In this document: positions 1 to 15,213 of the stretch, piece by piece | Position numbering within the stretch: position 1 is the first letter of the stretch | How the letters are laid out: each line of letters begins with the position of its first letter | NCBI GenBank assembly: GCA_027494135.1 | Contig: JAOSJK010000001.1 | Span: forward strand, 1,467,378 to 1,531,377 | Source: Acidimicrobiia bacterium | GTDB taxonomy: Bacteria > Actinomycetota > Acidimicrobiia > IMCC26256 > PALSA-610 | Length of the DNA stretch: 64,000 bases | Direction: 5' to 3' | The notes under the pieces: generated by a model | Database searches by the model: none | Told to the model about the DNA's origin: nothing | The model's input: only the letters and a program-made list of their open reading frames with translations | Position numbers and translations under genes: made by a program

Positions 1-696
<696 letters not shown>

Positions 697-738
697 CCAC
701 CGGCACGAACATCCACGCCGAGGGAGGCGAGGCACCAA

Positions 739-4854
<4,116 letters not shown>

Positions 4855-4924
4855 CGCTGCCCGGATGCAAGGTCGCGCGCCCGTCACCGATGGGGCAGGC
4901 GACGTCGTAGGGCCCTGCCCCGCC

Positions 4925-4954
4925 TTGACCCTGGATCCCGCTGGCCCGTATCCT
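4925..4954 (+). promoter_or_regulatory. Candidate sigma-70-type promoter of the str operon
   Basis: TTGACC at 4925-4930 and TATCCT at 4949-4954 are separated by 18 bases and lie in the 227-base gap between rpoC and rpsL. Both boxes are close to the housekeeping consensus. Transcription would start near 4961 and give a leader of about 120 bases before rpsL. This is inferred from the motif only. Confidence 0.6.
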
Positions 4955-5081
4955 CTTACGCTGGCCTCGGCGCGCTCGCCGCGCCGACGGCCCGCTGCTC
5001 TTACGACCCGGTTCTGCTAGCCCGCTGTGTCCGCACGGTCCCGTCCGGGGCCGGCGCCCCGATTCGTCTCGAGGAAGTCGC

Positions 5082-5450
5082 GTGCCCACGATCGCCCAGC
5101 TCGTCCGCAAGGGACGTCAGACCAAGCCGGAGAAGTCGAAGACTCCGGCCCTGAAGGGGTCGCCCCAGCGGCGTGGTGTCTGCACGCGCGTCTTCACCCA
5201 CACCCCCAAGAAGCCGAACTCGGCACTCCGCAAGGTTGCCCGTGTCCGCCTCACGACGGGTGTGGAGGTGACGGCGTACATACCGGGGATCGGACACAAC
5301 CTCCAGGAGCACTCGATGGTGCTGGTGAGGGGCGGTCGCGTGAAAGACCTCCCCGGTGTCCGCTACAAGATCATCCGCGGCGCCCTCGACGCGAGCGGCG
5401 TTGCCAACCGCAAGCAGGCGCGCAGCCGCTACGGCGCCAAGAAGGACTAG
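5082..5450 (+). CDS. rpsL: 30S ribosomal protein S12
   Basis: S12, 122 residues, a protein of the decoding centre and first gene of the str operon. The GTG start at 5082 has gaggaag 10 bases upstream. The conserved segments [20 protein letters not shown] (residues about 23-42) and [20 protein letters not shown] are present; the lysines in [11 protein letters not shown] and in the LPGVRYK region are those known as streptomycin-resistance positions, here in the common form. Length is normal. rpsG begins 3 bases after the stop. Confidence 0.98.
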   Translation: MPTIAQLVRKGRQTKPEKSKTPALKGSPQRRGVCTRVFTHTPKKPNSALRKVARVRLTTGVEVTAYIPGIGHNLQEHSMVLVRGGRVKDLPGVRYKIIRGALDASGVANRKQARSRYGAKKD

Positions 5451-5453
5451 GAC

Positions 5454-5925
<472 letters not shown>

Positions 5926-6041
5926 CAGGGGAGACTCGAAGGGCTCGCGGACCGGTGGCGAAGGCGATGAGGATCGAGCAGTGAGAATCCGGGCAGTGAC
6001 CAAGGAACAGGCGCCACTCGGCTGACCCGAGCATGACGCCG

Positions 6042-6090
6042 AGCGGGCGCAGGGCCCGCTTCTTCGCCGGCCGGGCCTAGCGCCCGGCCG
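6042..6090 (+). promoter_or_regulatory. Two hairpins in the rpsG-fusA gap
   Basis: The 210-base gap between rpsG and fusA holds two perfect inverted repeats. One pairs 6042-6048 with 6054-6060 (AGCGGGC/GCCCGCT); the other pairs 6068-6076 with 6082-6090 (CGGCCGGGC/GCCCGGCCG) around a 5-base loop. Neither is followed by a T run, so an attenuator or processing site is as likely as a terminator. The role is not known. Confidence 0.4.
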
Positions 6091-6135
6091 ACCGCTGTCG
6101 GAACGCCCGACACGCCCCGCACGAGAGAGAAGCAC

Positions 6136-8222
6136 ATGGCACGCGAGTTCAGCCTCGACCGGATCCGGAACATCGGGATCATGGCCCACATCGACGCGGG
6201 CAAGACCACGACGACCGAGCGAATCCTCTACTACACGGGCCGCACGTACAAGATCGGCGAGGTGCACGAGGGCGCTGCGGTCATGGACCACATGGTCCAG
6301 GAGCAGGAGCGCGGGATCACGATCACCTCGGCGGCGACCACGTGCCAGTGGGGTGACTTCCGAATCAACATCATCGACACGCCGGGCCATGTCGACTTCA
6401 CCGTGGAAGTGGAGCGTTCCCTGCGTGTCCTCGATGGAGCCGTAGCCGTCTTCGATGCGGTCGCTGGAGTCGAACCTCAGACGGAGACGGTATGGCGACA
6501 GGCCAACAAGTACAGCGTCCCCAGGATCTGCTTCGTCAACAAGATGGACCGCGTCGGCGCCGACTTCCACCGCTGCGTCGACATGATCCGCGATCGTCTC
6601 GACGCGACCGTCGCTGTCATTCAGCTCCCGATCGGCGCGGAGAACGAGTTCCGAGGTGTCATCGATCTGGTCGAGATGAAGGCGCTCGTCTGGTCGGAGA
6701 GCGACGAGAGCGAGGGCGCCGAGTTCGAGCGTCTGGAGATTCCGCCGGCGCTGGCCGAGGAGGCGGCGCACTGGCGGCACGAGCTCCTCGAGGCCGTCGC
6801 TGCGTCGGACGACAACCTGATGGAGAAGTACCTGGCCGACGACGAGATCACGGCAGCGGAGGTCAGGACCGCGATTCGCAAGGGGACCATTGCGTTCGAC
6901 TTCGTCCCGGTTCTCTGTGGATCGGCGTTCAAGAACAAGGGTGTCCAGCCGATGCTCGACGCGGTAGTCGACTTCCTCCCGTCCCCGCTGGACATACCGC
7001 CGACAGAGGGCTCCGACGTCAAGGGTGAGAACCAGATCATGCGCCGCGCAGATGACAGCGAGCCTTTCGCTGCGCTGGCATTCAAGATCGTCGCCGATCC
7101 GTACGGCAAGCTCACGTACTTCCGCGTGTACTCGGGCAGCCTCGAGAAGGGTGCCGAGGTGTACAACTCGACGAAGGATCGCAAGGAGCGGATCGGTCGG
7201 ATCCTCAGGATGCATGCGAACCAGCGTGAGGACCTCGAGATCGCGTACGCCGGCGACATCGTTGCAGGTCTCGGCTTCAAGCAGACGACCACCGGTGACA
7301 CGCTCTGCGACAAGGCCCATCCGGTCGTGCTGGAGAGGATGGAGTTCCCGGAGCCGGTCATCTCGGTCGCCATCGAGCCGAAGACCAAGAACGACCAGGA
7401 CAAGCTGGGCCGGGCTCTGGCATCCCTGAGCGACGAGGATCCGACCTTCCAGGTCAGGACGGACGAGGAGACAGGCCAGACGATCATCGGCGGCATGGGG
7501 GAGCTCCACCTCGAGGTTCTGGTCGACCGGATGATGCGCGAGTTCGGGGTGGTGGCGAACGTCGGCAAGCCTCAGGTCGCGTACCGCGAGACGATCACCG
7601 TTGAGGTGACGAAGGTAGAGCAGCGCTATGTGCGCCAGACGGGTGGCCGTGGCCAGTACGCCCATGTGGTGATCAGCCTCGAGCCGACGGGACCCGGAGG
7701 CGGGTTCGAGTTCGTCGACAAGATCTCCGGGGAGTGATTCCTCGCGAGTACATCCCGGCCGTCGACGCAGGGATCCAGGAGGCGATGGAGGGAGGAGTCC
7801 TGGCCGGATACCCGCTGGTCGACGTCCGTGCGACCCTAACGTACGGCTCCTACCACGACGTCGACTCCTCCGAGATGGCCTTCAAGATCGCCGGGTCGAT
7901 GGCGTTCAAGGAGGCCGCCAGGAGGGCCAAGCCGGTCCTGCTGGAGCCGGTCATGTCGGTCGAGGTCGTGACGCCGGACGACTACATGGGCGACGTCATC
8001 GGAGACCTGTCGTCCCGTCGCGGAAAGGTCGGCGGTATGGATCAGCGGGGCAACGCCCAGGCGATCAACGCCCAGGTGCCGCTGGCCGAGATGTTCGGTT
8101 ATGCTACCGACCTGCGTTCGCGCACCCAGGGGCGCGCGACCTACACGATGCAGTTCGACTCCTACCATCAGGTGCCGGAGTCGATCGCGCAGGAGATCGT
8201 CGCCCGGGTCAGGGGCGAGTGA
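6136..8222 (+). CDS. fusA: Elongation factor G (one apparent frameshift)
   Basis: EF-G, the GTPase that drives ribosome translocation. The ATG at 6136 follows gagagaga. G-domain motifs are clear: [15 protein letters not shown] (P-loop), DTPGHVDF (G3) and NKMD (G4). The first frame ends at 7737 within FVDKISGE, and the next frame continues at once with [20 protein letters not shown]. Adding one G to the GGGG run at 7729-7733 restores SGGVIPREY. The repaired protein has about 695 residues, the normal size, and ends after the domain IV/V block [11 protein letters not shown]. tuf follows after 66 bases. Confidence 0.95.
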
Positions 8223-8288
8223 GCCGAGAAGAGCCCTTCCAGTCGACGCAGCACGCCGTCACCACCGACAAGGAGTTGAGGTAGTCCG

Positions 8289-9475
8289 ATGGCCAAGGAG
8301 AAGTTCGAGCGGACGAAGCCGCATCTGAACATCGGGACGATTGGTCATATTGACCATGGGAAGACGACGTTGACGGCGGCGATCACGAAGGTGTTGGCGT
8401 CGCGGAATCCGGGTGTGTCGTTCACGGCGTTCGATCAGATCGACAAGGCGCCTGAGGAGAAGGCGCGGGGATCACGATCTCGATCGCGCATGTGGAGTAC
8501 GAGACGGATAATCGGCATTACGCGCATGTGGATTGTCCGGGGCATGCGGATTACATCAAGAACATGATCACTGGTGCTGCTCAGATGGATGGGGCGATTC
8601 TGGTGGTGGCTGCGACTGATGGTCCGATGCCTCAGACTCGTGAGCATGTTCTTCTGGCGCGTCAGGTGGGTGTGCCGTCGTTGGTGGTGGCGTTGAACAA
8701 GGCTGACATGGTCGATGATGAGGAGATCTTGGAGCTGGTGGAGCTCGAGGTCCGTGAGCTGTTGAGTGAGTACGAGTTCCCTGGCGATGATGTTCCGGTG
8801 GTTCGGGTGTCGGCGTTGAAGGCGCTCGAGGGTGATGAGGCGTGGGCGCAGGGCATCGTGGATCTGATGGATGCGGTCGATTCGTTCATTGTCGAGCCGG
8901 TGCGTGATGTGGATAAGCCGTTCTTGATGCCGATCGAGGATGTGTTCACGATCACGGGGCGTGGGACTGTGGTTACGGGTCGTGTTGAGCGTGGGATCGT
9001 GCATGTGGGTGACGAGATCGAGATCGTGGGGTTGAGGGATACGTCCAAGACGGTGTGTACGGGTGTGGAGATGTTCCGCAAGCTTCTCGATGAGGGGCGT
9101 GCGGGTGACAATGTGGGTGCGTTGTTGCGGGGGACGAAGAAAGAGGATGTGGAGCGGGGCCAGGTGCTCGCGAAGCCTGGGAGCATCACGCCGCATACTG
9201 ATTTCACGGCGCAGGTGTATGTGTTGACGAAGGAGGAGGGGGGCCGTCACACGCCGTTCTTCGCTAACTATCACCCGCAGTTCTATTTCCGTACGACGGA
9301 TGTGACGGGCACGATCGGGTTGCCTGAGGGGACCGAGATGGTGATGCCTGGTGACAACACCGAGATGACGGTGTCGTTGGGTAAGCCGATCGCGATGGAG
9401 GAGGGCCTGCGGTTCGCGATCCGTGAGGGTGGCCGTACCGTGGGCGCGGGCCGGGTCGTCAAGATCATCAAGTAG
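8289..9475 (+). CDS. tuf: Elongation factor Tu (one apparent frameshift, unusual codon use)
   Basis: EF-Tu, about 395 residues, brings aminoacyl-tRNA to the ribosome. The ATG at 8289 has aaggag upstream. GTPase motifs are [17 protein letters not shown] and NKAD. One G is missing from the run at about 8466-8470, between EEKARG and [12 protein letters not shown], so the gene is split into two frames. Codon use differs from all its neighbours: GAT, GGT, GTG, TTG and CGT are common where the others use GAC, GGC, GTC and CTC. That suggests a foreign or recombined copy. It is followed by a 58-base direct repeat and then rpsJ. Confidence 0.96.
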
Positions 9476-9499
9476 CCGGTAGCGTCCGGCGGCCCGCCG

Positions 9500-9622
9500 G
9501 CGAGCGAACGGCGGCGGGGTTCGAGTGTCGGATCCCCCGAGGCAGGTAGAGAGCGAGTTCGTCAGCGAGCGAACGGCGGCGGGGTCCGAGTGTCGGATCC
9601 CCCGAGGCAGGTAGAGAGCGAG
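9500..9622 (+). repeat. 58-base direct repeat between tuf and rpsJ
   Basis: Bases 9500-9557 and 9565-9622 are the same 58-base sequence with one mismatch (T at 9521, C in the second copy), separated by 7 bases. Each copy ends in gaggcaggtagagagcgag. The second copy supplies the region just upstream of the rpsJ ATG, so the duplication also doubles a possible ribosome-binding segment. It is a local tandem duplication; no mobile-element features are seen. Confidence 0.9.
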
Positions 9623-9631
9623 CGAGACAGC

Positions 9632-9952
9632 ATGGCAAGCGGACAGAAGATACGAATACGGCTCAAGGCCTACGACCATGAGGTCATCGACCAGTCGACG
9701 AAGAAGATCGTCGAGACGGTCGTGCGCACTCAGGCGAAAGTGCGCGGGCCCGTTCCGCTGCCAACCGAGATCCGCAAGTACTGCGTCATCCGGTCGCCTC
9801 ACGTCGACAAGGACTCCCGCGAGCACTTCGAGATGCGCATCCACAAGCGCCTCATAGACATCGTCGAGCACACCACGAAGACGGTCGAGTCGCTGCAGCG
9901 CCTCGACCTGCCGGCCGGCGTCGACATCGAGATCAAGATCCAGCAGGTCTAG
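9632..9952 (+). CDS. rpsJ: 30S ribosomal protein S10
   Basis: S10, 106 residues, first gene of the S10 cluster; the family also acts as NusE in antitermination. The chosen ATG at 9632 gives [20 protein letters not shown], the family's usual beginning; an in-frame ATG at 9590 lies inside the upstream repeat and would add an unconserved extension. The core motifs [20 protein letters not shown] and [15 protein letters not shown] are present. A 233-base gap to rplC is unusual, as the two genes are normally close. Confidence 0.97.
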   Translation: MASGQKIRIRLKAYDHEVIDQSTKKIVETVVRTQAKVRGPVPLPTEIRKYCVIRSPHVDKDSREHFEMRIHKRLIDIVEHTTKTVESLQRLDLPAGVDIEIKIQQV

Positions 9953-10185
9953 AGGAACGTCTCCTCGGGACGAGCCCTCCGCTTGGCGACGAACACGGCC
10001 AGGGGGTAGGATTCCCGGGTTTCCTCGGGGCGCTCCGCTCGGCCCCGAACAGGTACGCAAGCGACGTCCGTGCAGGCCCCCGGGTACTCGCGGGGAACCG
10101 CACGGCACATCCGAGATCGACGCTCCGCCGGGCACCGCCCAGCGGAGCGTTCGCGTGAGTCCGGTTCTCCGGAGAGGGACACGCA
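9953..10185 (+). promoter_or_regulatory. Structured 233-base region before rplC
   Basis: This gap inside the S10 cluster holds no gene I can support. Two stem-loops are visible: CGGGGC 10026-10031 with GCCCCG 10042-10047, and ACGCTCCGC 10120-10128 with GCGGAGCGT 10142-10150. The region could be a leader with its own promoter, or a target for feedback control by a ribosomal protein, as known for S10 leaders in enterobacteria. No strong -35/-10 pair stands out. The function is inferred only. Confidence 0.4.
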
Positions 10186-10834
10186 ATGGCAGGAAAAAGG
10201 GATCCTGGGGCGCAAGATCGGCATGACCCAGGTCTGGGACGCCGATCACCGGGTAGTGCCTGTGACGGTCATAGAGGCCGGGACCTGTCGCGTCGTGCAG
10301 CTGCGCACACCGGAGCGCGACGGGTACGCGGCCGTCCAGCTCGCGCTCGGACAGACGAAGCAGCGCAGGCTCAACAAGCCCGCGCTGGGCCACCTGCAGC
10401 CCTCGGGGGCGCCGGCGACCCGCGACCTCGCCGAGCTCAGGGTCTCCGATCTATCGGGCTTCGAGGTCGGGCAGATACTGAAGGCCGACGTGTTCCAGGC
10501 GGGCGACCGGGTAGACGTGACCGGAGTTACGAAGGGCAAGGGCTTCTCCGGAGTGATGCAGCGGCACAACTTCAAGGGTCAGGGAGCGTCGCACGGGAAC
10601 CACAAGAGCCATAGGGCGCCGGGTGCGATCGGCGCCTGCGCTACGCCGGCGCGCGTCTTCAAGGGGACGCGCATGGCCGGCCAGCACGGCGACCGCCGGG
10701 TCACGACCCTCAACCTCGAGGTGGTCGAGGGAGACGCCGAGCGCGGGTTGATCCTGATCAAGGGTGCCGTACCCGGCTCCAACGGTGGCCTCGTGCTGAT
10801 CCGCGACGCGGTCAAGGCGGGGAGGTCGGCGTGA
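10186..10834 (+). CDS. rplC: 50S ribosomal protein L3 (one apparent frameshift)
   Basis: L3 lies near the peptidyl transferase centre. The ATG at 10186, behind ggagaggg, begins M-A-G-K, but the family sequence [14 protein letters not shown] continues in another frame. One surplus A in the AAAAA run at 10194-10198 accounts for it. The rest is intact: the loop motif [20 protein letters not shown] is typical of L3, and [14 protein letters not shown] follows. Repaired length is about 215 residues. The stop overlaps the rplD GTG by 4 bases. Confidence 0.95.
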
Positions 10835-11541
10835 GCACCGTCACCGCGAAGTCGGCGACCGGCGCAGAAGCCGGGGCGGTGGATCTGCCCGACGCCATCT
10901 TCGGCCTCGAGCCCAATGTCGCCGTGATGCACCAGGTGGTCACCGCGCAGCTCGCGGCGGCGAGGGCCGGTACGCACAGCACCAAGACCCGCTCGGAGGT
11001 GTCCGGAGGCGGCGCCAAGCCCTGGAGGCAGAAGGGCACAGGTCGGGCCCGGCAGGGCTCGACGCGCTCGCCCCAGTGGCGGGGCGGCGGCATCGCGCAC
11101 GGTCCGAAGCCCCGCGACTACCGGCAGCGCACCCCCAAGAAGATGGTCACCCTGGCCCTCCGATCGGCGCTGTCGGATCGCGCAGCGGAGCAGAAGGTCG
11201 TCGTCGTAGACGATTGGGGTATCTCCGAGCCGAAGACGAAGGACGCGAAGAAGGTCCTCGCCGCGCTCGGGCTACGCAACACGGGTGGTCGCGACGACAG
11301 GGTGCTCATCGTGGTGTTCCGGAGCGAAGAGGCGGTCTGGAGGTCGTTCCGCAACCTCGGACGACGCGTCCAGATCATCCTTCCCGAGGAGCTGAACGCC
11401 TACGACGTACTGGTGAACGACTGGATCGTGTTCTCCCGGGCAACGCTCGGTGCGACCGTCGCGCGGCTCTCTGGAGATCGTGAGGCCGCCGCCGAGGTGT
11501 CGGTGCTCGGCGAGCCCGGTGGAGAGGACGGCGAGTCGTGA
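10831..11541 (+). CDS. rplD: 50S ribosomal protein L4
   Basis: L4, 236 residues, lines the exit tunnel; in some bacteria it also represses its own operon. The GTG start overlaps the rplC stop (GTGA). The diagnostic tunnel-loop segment is [19 protein letters not shown], followed by [18 protein letters not shown]. Compared with the usual 205-215 residues it has a longer N-terminus and an acidic C-terminal end ([12 protein letters not shown]). The frame is intact. Its stop overlaps the rplW start by 4 bases. Confidence 0.97.
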   Translation: MSTVTAKSATGAEAGAVDLPDAIFGLEPNVAVMHQVVTAQLAAARAGTHSTKTRSEVSGGGAKPWRQKGTGRARQGSTRSPQWRGGGIAHGPKPRDYRQRTPKKMVTLALRSALSDRAAEQKVVVVDDWGISEPKTKDAKKVLAALGLRNTGGRDDRVLIVVFRSEEAVWRSFRNLGRRVQIILPEELNAYDVLVNDWIVFSRATLGATVARLSGDREAAAEVSVLGEPGGEDGES

Positions 11542-11834
11542 GCGGAGGCAACCCGCGTGACGTGATCATCCGTCCGGTGGTCTCGGAGAAGTCGTACACG
11601 GCGTTCGACGCGAACGTCTACACGTTCGTCGTGGCGCCGGGCGCGAACAAGATCCAGATCCGTCAGGCCGTCGAGGAGATCTTCGGCGTGAAGGTCACGA
11701 ACGTGAACACGATCAATCGAAAGGGCAAGCGGAAGCGCAATCGGCGCAACGGGGTCTGGAGCAAGCGCTCGGACCAGAGGCGGGCGCTCGTGTCGCTCGC
11801 CCCCGGCGACCACATAGAGATCTTCGGGAGCTGA
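11538..11834 (+). CDS. rplW: 50S ribosomal protein L23
   Basis: L23, 98 residues, sits at the tunnel exit and is the docking site for trigger factor and SRP. The GTG at 11538 overlaps rplD. Family signatures are [20 protein letters not shown] and [19 protein letters not shown]. Length is normal and the frame is intact. rplB starts 2 bases after the stop. Confidence 0.97.
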   Translation: MSGGNPRDVIIRPVVSEKSYTAFDANVYTFVVAPGANKIQIRQAVEEIFGVKVTNVNTINRKGKRKRNRRNGVWSKRSDQRRALVSLAPGDHIEIFGS

Positions 11835-11836
11835 CG

Positions 11837-12673
11837 ATGCCGATTCGGAAGCGCAAGCCCACGAGCGCCGGTCGTCGATTCCAGACCGTCTCCGACTTCG
11901 CCGAGATAACCCGCGACAAGCCGGAGAAGTCGCTCACCAAGCCGAAGCCCCGGACGGGTGGCCGCAACTCGTACGGACGGATGACCGCCCGGCACCGCGG
12001 AGGAGGGCACAAGCGGCGCTACCGCGTCGTCGACTTCCGTCGCGAGAAGGACGGCGTACCCGCAAAGGTGGCCTCGATCGAGTACGACCCGAACAGGAAC
12101 GCGAGGATCGCGCTGCTGCACTACTACGACGGTGAGAAGCGCTACATCATCGCTCCGGCCGGAGTTGTGGTCGGCGATGTGCTCCAGAGCGGTCAGGGAT
12201 CGGAGATCCGCCCCGGGAATGCCCTACCGCTGCGGTACATCCCCGTCGGTACGACGGTGCACAACGTCGAGATGAAGCCGGGCGCCGGCGCCAAGATGGG
12301 GCGCGGCGCAGGCACCGCCATCCAACTCGTCGCGAAGGAGGGCCTCTTCGCGACGCTCCGGCTGCCCTCCACCGAGATGCGGCGCGTGCCGATCGACTGC
12401 CGGGCGACCGTGGGCGCCGTCGGGAACAGCGAGGCGGGCCTGGTGAAGATCGGCAAGGCGGGTAGGAACCGCTGGCAGGGGCGCCGACCGCACGTGCGCG
12501 GTGTAGCCATGAACCCGGTCGACCACCCGCTCGGTGGTGGCGAGGGCAAGAGCTCCGGTGGGCGCCACCCGGTGTCACCGTGGGGGAAGGCCGAGGGGCG
12601 CACCCGCAAGAAGGGCAAGTCTTCCGATCAGCTCATAATCCGACGTCGCCGCACGCGCGGCGCCCGGAGGTAA
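11837..12673 (+). CDS. rplB: 50S ribosomal protein L2
   Basis: L2, 278 residues, is needed for subunit joining and peptidyl transfer. It contains [20 protein letters not shown] near the N-terminus and the conserved C-terminal block [17 protein letters not shown], including the histidine linked to peptidyl-transferase function. Size is normal and the frame is intact. It lies between rplW and rpsS with gaps of 2 and 4 bases, so the genes are surely co-transcribed. Confidence 0.98.
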   Translation: MPIRKRKPTSAGRRFQTVSDFAEITRDKPEKSLTKPKPRTGGRNSYGRMTARHRGGGHKRRYRVVDFRREKDGVPAKVASIEYDPNRNARIALLHYYDGEKRYIIAPAGVVVGDVLQSGQGSEIRPGNALPLRYIPVGTTVHNVEMKPGAGAKMGRGAGTAIQLVAKEGLFATLRLPSTEMRRVPIDCRATVGAVGNSEAGLVKIGKAGRNRWQGRRPHVRGVAMNPVDHPLGGGEGKSSGGRHPVSPWGKAEGRTRKKGKSSDQLIIRRRRTRGARR

Positions 12674-12677
12674 CTCG

Positions 12678-12956
12678 ATGCCCCGTAGCTTGAAGAAGGG
12701 TCCGTTCATCGACGAGCACCTCCGGGTGAAGGTCGAGCGGATGAACGCGTCCGGTGACCGCAAGGTCATCAAGACGTGGTCGCGACGCTCGACGGTGTCA
12801 CCCGAGATGGTCGGTCACACTTTCGCCGTCCACGACGGTCGCAAGCACGTGCCCGTCTACGTGACCGAGGCGATGGTCGGCCACAAGCTCGGTGAGTTCG
12901 CCCCAACCCGGACGTTCCGGTACCACGCCGGACAGGAGAGGTCGAGCAGACGCTGA
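12678..12956 (+). CDS. rpsS: 30S ribosomal protein S19
   Basis: S19, 92 residues, binds 16S rRNA in the subunit head with S13. The start [15 protein letters not shown] and the block [20 protein letters not shown] are typical, ending in [15 protein letters not shown]. The ATG at 12678 follows the rplB stop by 4 bases with cggagg at its end. The stop shares one base with the rplV ATG. Confidence 0.97.
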   Translation: MPRSLKKGPFIDEHLRVKVERMNASGDRKVIKTWSRRSTVSPEMVGHTFAVHDGRKHVPVYVTEAMVGHKLGEFAPTRTFRYHAGQERSSRR

Positions 12957-13630
12957 TGGCGAACGCAACCACTCTCGAGACAAGGGCGACGCTCCGCTAC
13001 TTGCAGGTGTCTCCGTTCAAGATCCGTCAGGTGCTGCCGTTGATCCGCGGCCGCAGCGTCGAGGAGGCGGAGCGCGTGCTCGAGGTGTGCGAGCGTGACG
13101 CCGCCGACCACGTGCTCAAGGTCCTCGAGTCGGCCATAGCCAACGCGGGTCACAACCACAGCATCCCGCCCGACGAGCTCTTCGTCTCCGTCGCCTACTG
13201 CGATGAGGGCCCGACCCGGAATCACGGCCAGGCGCGGGCCCGTGGGCGGTACTTCAGGATCCGCAAGCGCTCCTCGCACCTCACGATCGTCGTCGCGCGA
13301 CTCGCCGACGAGGAGATCGAGGCGCGTCGCGACTCCGACGAGGCCGCGCGCGGCGACCGCGGAAGGGCGACCCGGAGCCGTGCCGAGCGCGTCCGCGCGA
13401 GCAGGGCCGCTGCGAGACGCGAGGACGACGAGCACGACCACGACCTCGACCAGGACCACGACCACGACCACGACGAAGATGACGAACGAGGCGCGGCGGT
13501 TGCAGAGGCGGCCGGCGTCGACGAGAGCACAGAGGGGGCGGAGCCGCCCGTGAACGCGGACGACGAGGATCGGGAGTCGGGGACCGCCGAGGCGCCCGGA
13601 GACGCCGAGAAGGCCGAGGAGTCGCAGTAA
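12956..13630 (+). CDS. rplV: 50S ribosomal protein L22 with long acidic/His-rich tail
   Basis: L22 lines the exit tunnel. Residues 1 to about 118 are a complete L22 ([20 protein letters not shown], then [20 protein letters not shown] and HLTIVVA). Another 106 or so residues follow, making 224 in place of the usual 110-130. The tail has an Arg-rich part, then [18 protein letters not shown], then an acidic Ala/Glu stretch to the stop. Codon use is like the core, and rpsC overlaps the stop by one base, so the tail is truly in the gene. A metal-binding or RNA-shielding role is possible but not shown. Confidence 0.95.
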   Translation: MANATTLETRATLRYLQVSPFKIRQVLPLIRGRSVEEAERVLEVCERDAADHVLKVLESAIANAGHNHSIPPDELFVSVAYCDEGPTRNHGQARARGRYFRIRKRSSHLTIVVARLADEEIEARRDSDEAARGDRGRATRSRAERVRASRAAARREDDEHDHDLDQDHDHDHDEDDERGAAVAEAAGVDESTEGAEPPVNADDEDRESGTAEAPGDAEKAEESQ

Positions 13631-14556
13631 TGGGTCAGAAGGTCAACCCGTACGGGTTTCGACTCGGCATCACGACCGACTGGAAGTCGCGTTGGATCGC
13701 CGACGGCAAGGAGTACACCGATCAGCTGATCGAAGACTGGAAGATCCGCGACTACCTGCGTAGCCAGCTCGAGCGCGCCGCCGTCAGCCGGATAGAGGTA
13801 GAGCGTACGCGCGATCGCCTCCGCGTCGACGTCTACACGGCGCGGCCGGGCATCGTGATCGGACGCCGTGGCGCCGAGGCCGATCGCCTCCGTGCCGGTC
13901 TGCACAAGATCACGGGCAACGCGAAGATCCACTTCAACATCCAGGAGATAAAGCAGCCGGAGCTCGACGCTGCCCTGATAGCCCAGGGCGTCGCCGATCA
14001 GCTCGTCGGCCGGGTCTCCTTCCGTCGCGCGATGAAGCGCGCGGTACAGACCGCGACGAAGGCCGGTGCCCTCGGTATCCGCGTGCAGTGCAGTGGGCGG
14101 CTCGGTGGCACAGAGATGAGTCGTAAGGAGTGGTACCGCGAGGGTCGCGTGCCGCTTCACACGCTTCGCGCCGAGGTCGACTTCGGTCTCGCCGAGGCGA
14201 AGACGACCTATGGCCGCATCGGCGTGAAGGTGTGGATCTACAAGGGTGATGTACTGCCCTACAAGGCCATCGCCGAGGACAAGATCGCGCGCGAGGCCGC
14301 AATGGCGGTCGGCGAGGCGGCCGGAGCCGCGGGGGGCCGTCGAATCGTGAGCGCCGGCGGCGGGCGCCGTCGTCCCGCGGCGGAGCCGGTGGAGCCCGGC
14401 TCGGTGGCCGACGGGGACGATGTCGAGGCAGTCGCCGCGGAGATCGTCCACGAGGCCGATCCCGAGCTCGAGAAGCTGCTGGCCGAGGAAGAAGAGATCG
14501 AGCGCCGCACCCGCGAACACCACGAGACGCCGCACTTCCGCGGCGGCGAGGACTGA
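13630..14556 (+). CDS. rpsC: 30S ribosomal protein S3 with extended C-terminus
   Basis: S3, 308 residues, sits at the mRNA entry site. The N-terminal KH domain carries [20 protein letters not shown] and the C-terminal domain carries [20 protein letters not shown] and [13 protein letters not shown]. The core ends near residue 215. About 90 more residues follow, Ala/Gly-rich and then acidic ([17 protein letters not shown]), longer than in most bacteria although actinobacterial S3 tails are common. The ATG overlaps the rplV stop. The frame is intact. Confidence 0.97.
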   Translation: MGQKVNPYGFRLGITTDWKSRWIADGKEYTDQLIEDWKIRDYLRSQLERAAVSRIEVERTRDRLRVDVYTARPGIVIGRRGAEADRLRAGLHKITGNAKIHFNIQEIKQPELDAALIAQGVADQLVGRVSFRRAMKRAVQTATKAGALGIRVQCSGRLGGTEMSRKEWYREGRVPLHTLRAEVDFGLAEAKTTYGRIGVKVWIYKGDVLPYKAIAEDKIAREAAMAVGEAAGAAGGRRIVSAGGGRRRPAAEPVEPGSVADGDDVEAVAAEIVHEADPELEKLLAEEEEIERRTREHHETPHFRGGED

Positions 14557-14568
14557 GGTACCGCCACC

Positions 14569-14985
14569 ATGCTCATGCCCCGCAAAGCCCGACACCGAAA
14601 GGTGCAGCGCGGCCGTCGTACAGGCCTCGCGAAGGGTGGAACGAAGATCTCGTTCGGCGACTACGGAATTCAGGCGCTCGAGGCCGGATGGATCACGAAC
14701 CGCCAGATCGAGGCAGCCCGTATCGCGATGACTCGCTACATCCGCCGAGGCGGAAAGGTGTGGATCAACATCTTCCCCGACAAGCCCGTGACGCAGAAGC
14801 CGGCCGAGACGCGCATGGGATCCGGCAAGGGCAACCCTGAGCACTGGGTGGCGGTCGTCAAGCCCGGGCGGGTTCTCTTCGAGCTGTCCGGTGTGCCGGA
14901 GGATGTGGCGCGTGAGGCAATGCGCCTTGCGATCCACAAGCTCCCCTTGAAGGCCCGTTTCGTCACCCGCCAGGAGGAGGCGTAG
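14569..14985 (+). CDS. rplP: 50S ribosomal protein L16
   Basis: L16, 138 residues, helps position A-site tRNA. The ATG at 14569 gives [17 protein letters not shown], matching the family start. [20 protein letters not shown] and [19 protein letters not shown] are diagnostic. It is intact and of normal length. It lies 12 bases after rpsC and 2 bases before rpmC. Confidence 0.97.
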   Translation: MLMPRKARHRKVQRGRRTGLAKGGTKISFGDYGIQALEAGWITNRQIEAARIAMTRYIRRGGKVWINIFPDKPVTQKPAETRMGSGKGNPEHWVAVVKPGRVLFELSGVPEDVAREAMRLAIHKLPLKARFVTRQEEA

Positions 14986-14987
14986 CG

Positions 14988-15209
14988 ATGTCGAAGGGAC
15001 AGGAGCTCCGCGACCTGAACGACGAAGTGCTGGTGCAACGCCTGGCTCAGGCGAAGGAGGAGCTGTTCAACCTCAGGTTCGCTCACGCCACGGGGCAGCT
15101 GGACAACACGACTCGTCTCGGCGACCTCCGTCGCGACGTGGCGCGGATCAACACAGTCGTGCGGGAGCGCGAGATCGCGATCGCCGAGTCGATGGCGACC
15201 GAGGAGTAG
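14988..15209 (+). CDS. rpmC: 50S ribosomal protein L29
   Basis: L29, 73 residues, a two-helix protein at the tunnel exit next to L23. The pattern [20 protein letters not shown] followed by [19 protein letters not shown] is the family signature. The ATG at 14988 has aggaggcg upstream, inside the rplP end. It is intact. Confidence 0.95.
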   Translation: MSKGQELRDLNDEVLVQRLAQAKEELFNLRFAHATGQLDNTTRLGDLRRDVARINTVVREREIAIAESMATEE

Positions 15210-15213
15210 GCAG

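Noticed and set aside
7729..7740. Programmed ribosomal frameshifting in fusA, secY, rpoA or sucD.
   Set aside because: Breaks occur in many unrelated genes, in both directions, without slippery heptamers or shared stimulators; sequence error is simpler.
14555..14571. A KpnI-like GGTACC followed by GCCACCATG before rplP, which looks like a eukaryotic cloning junction.
   Set aside because: The genes on both sides are in the normal chromosomal order with native codon use, so the match is chance.
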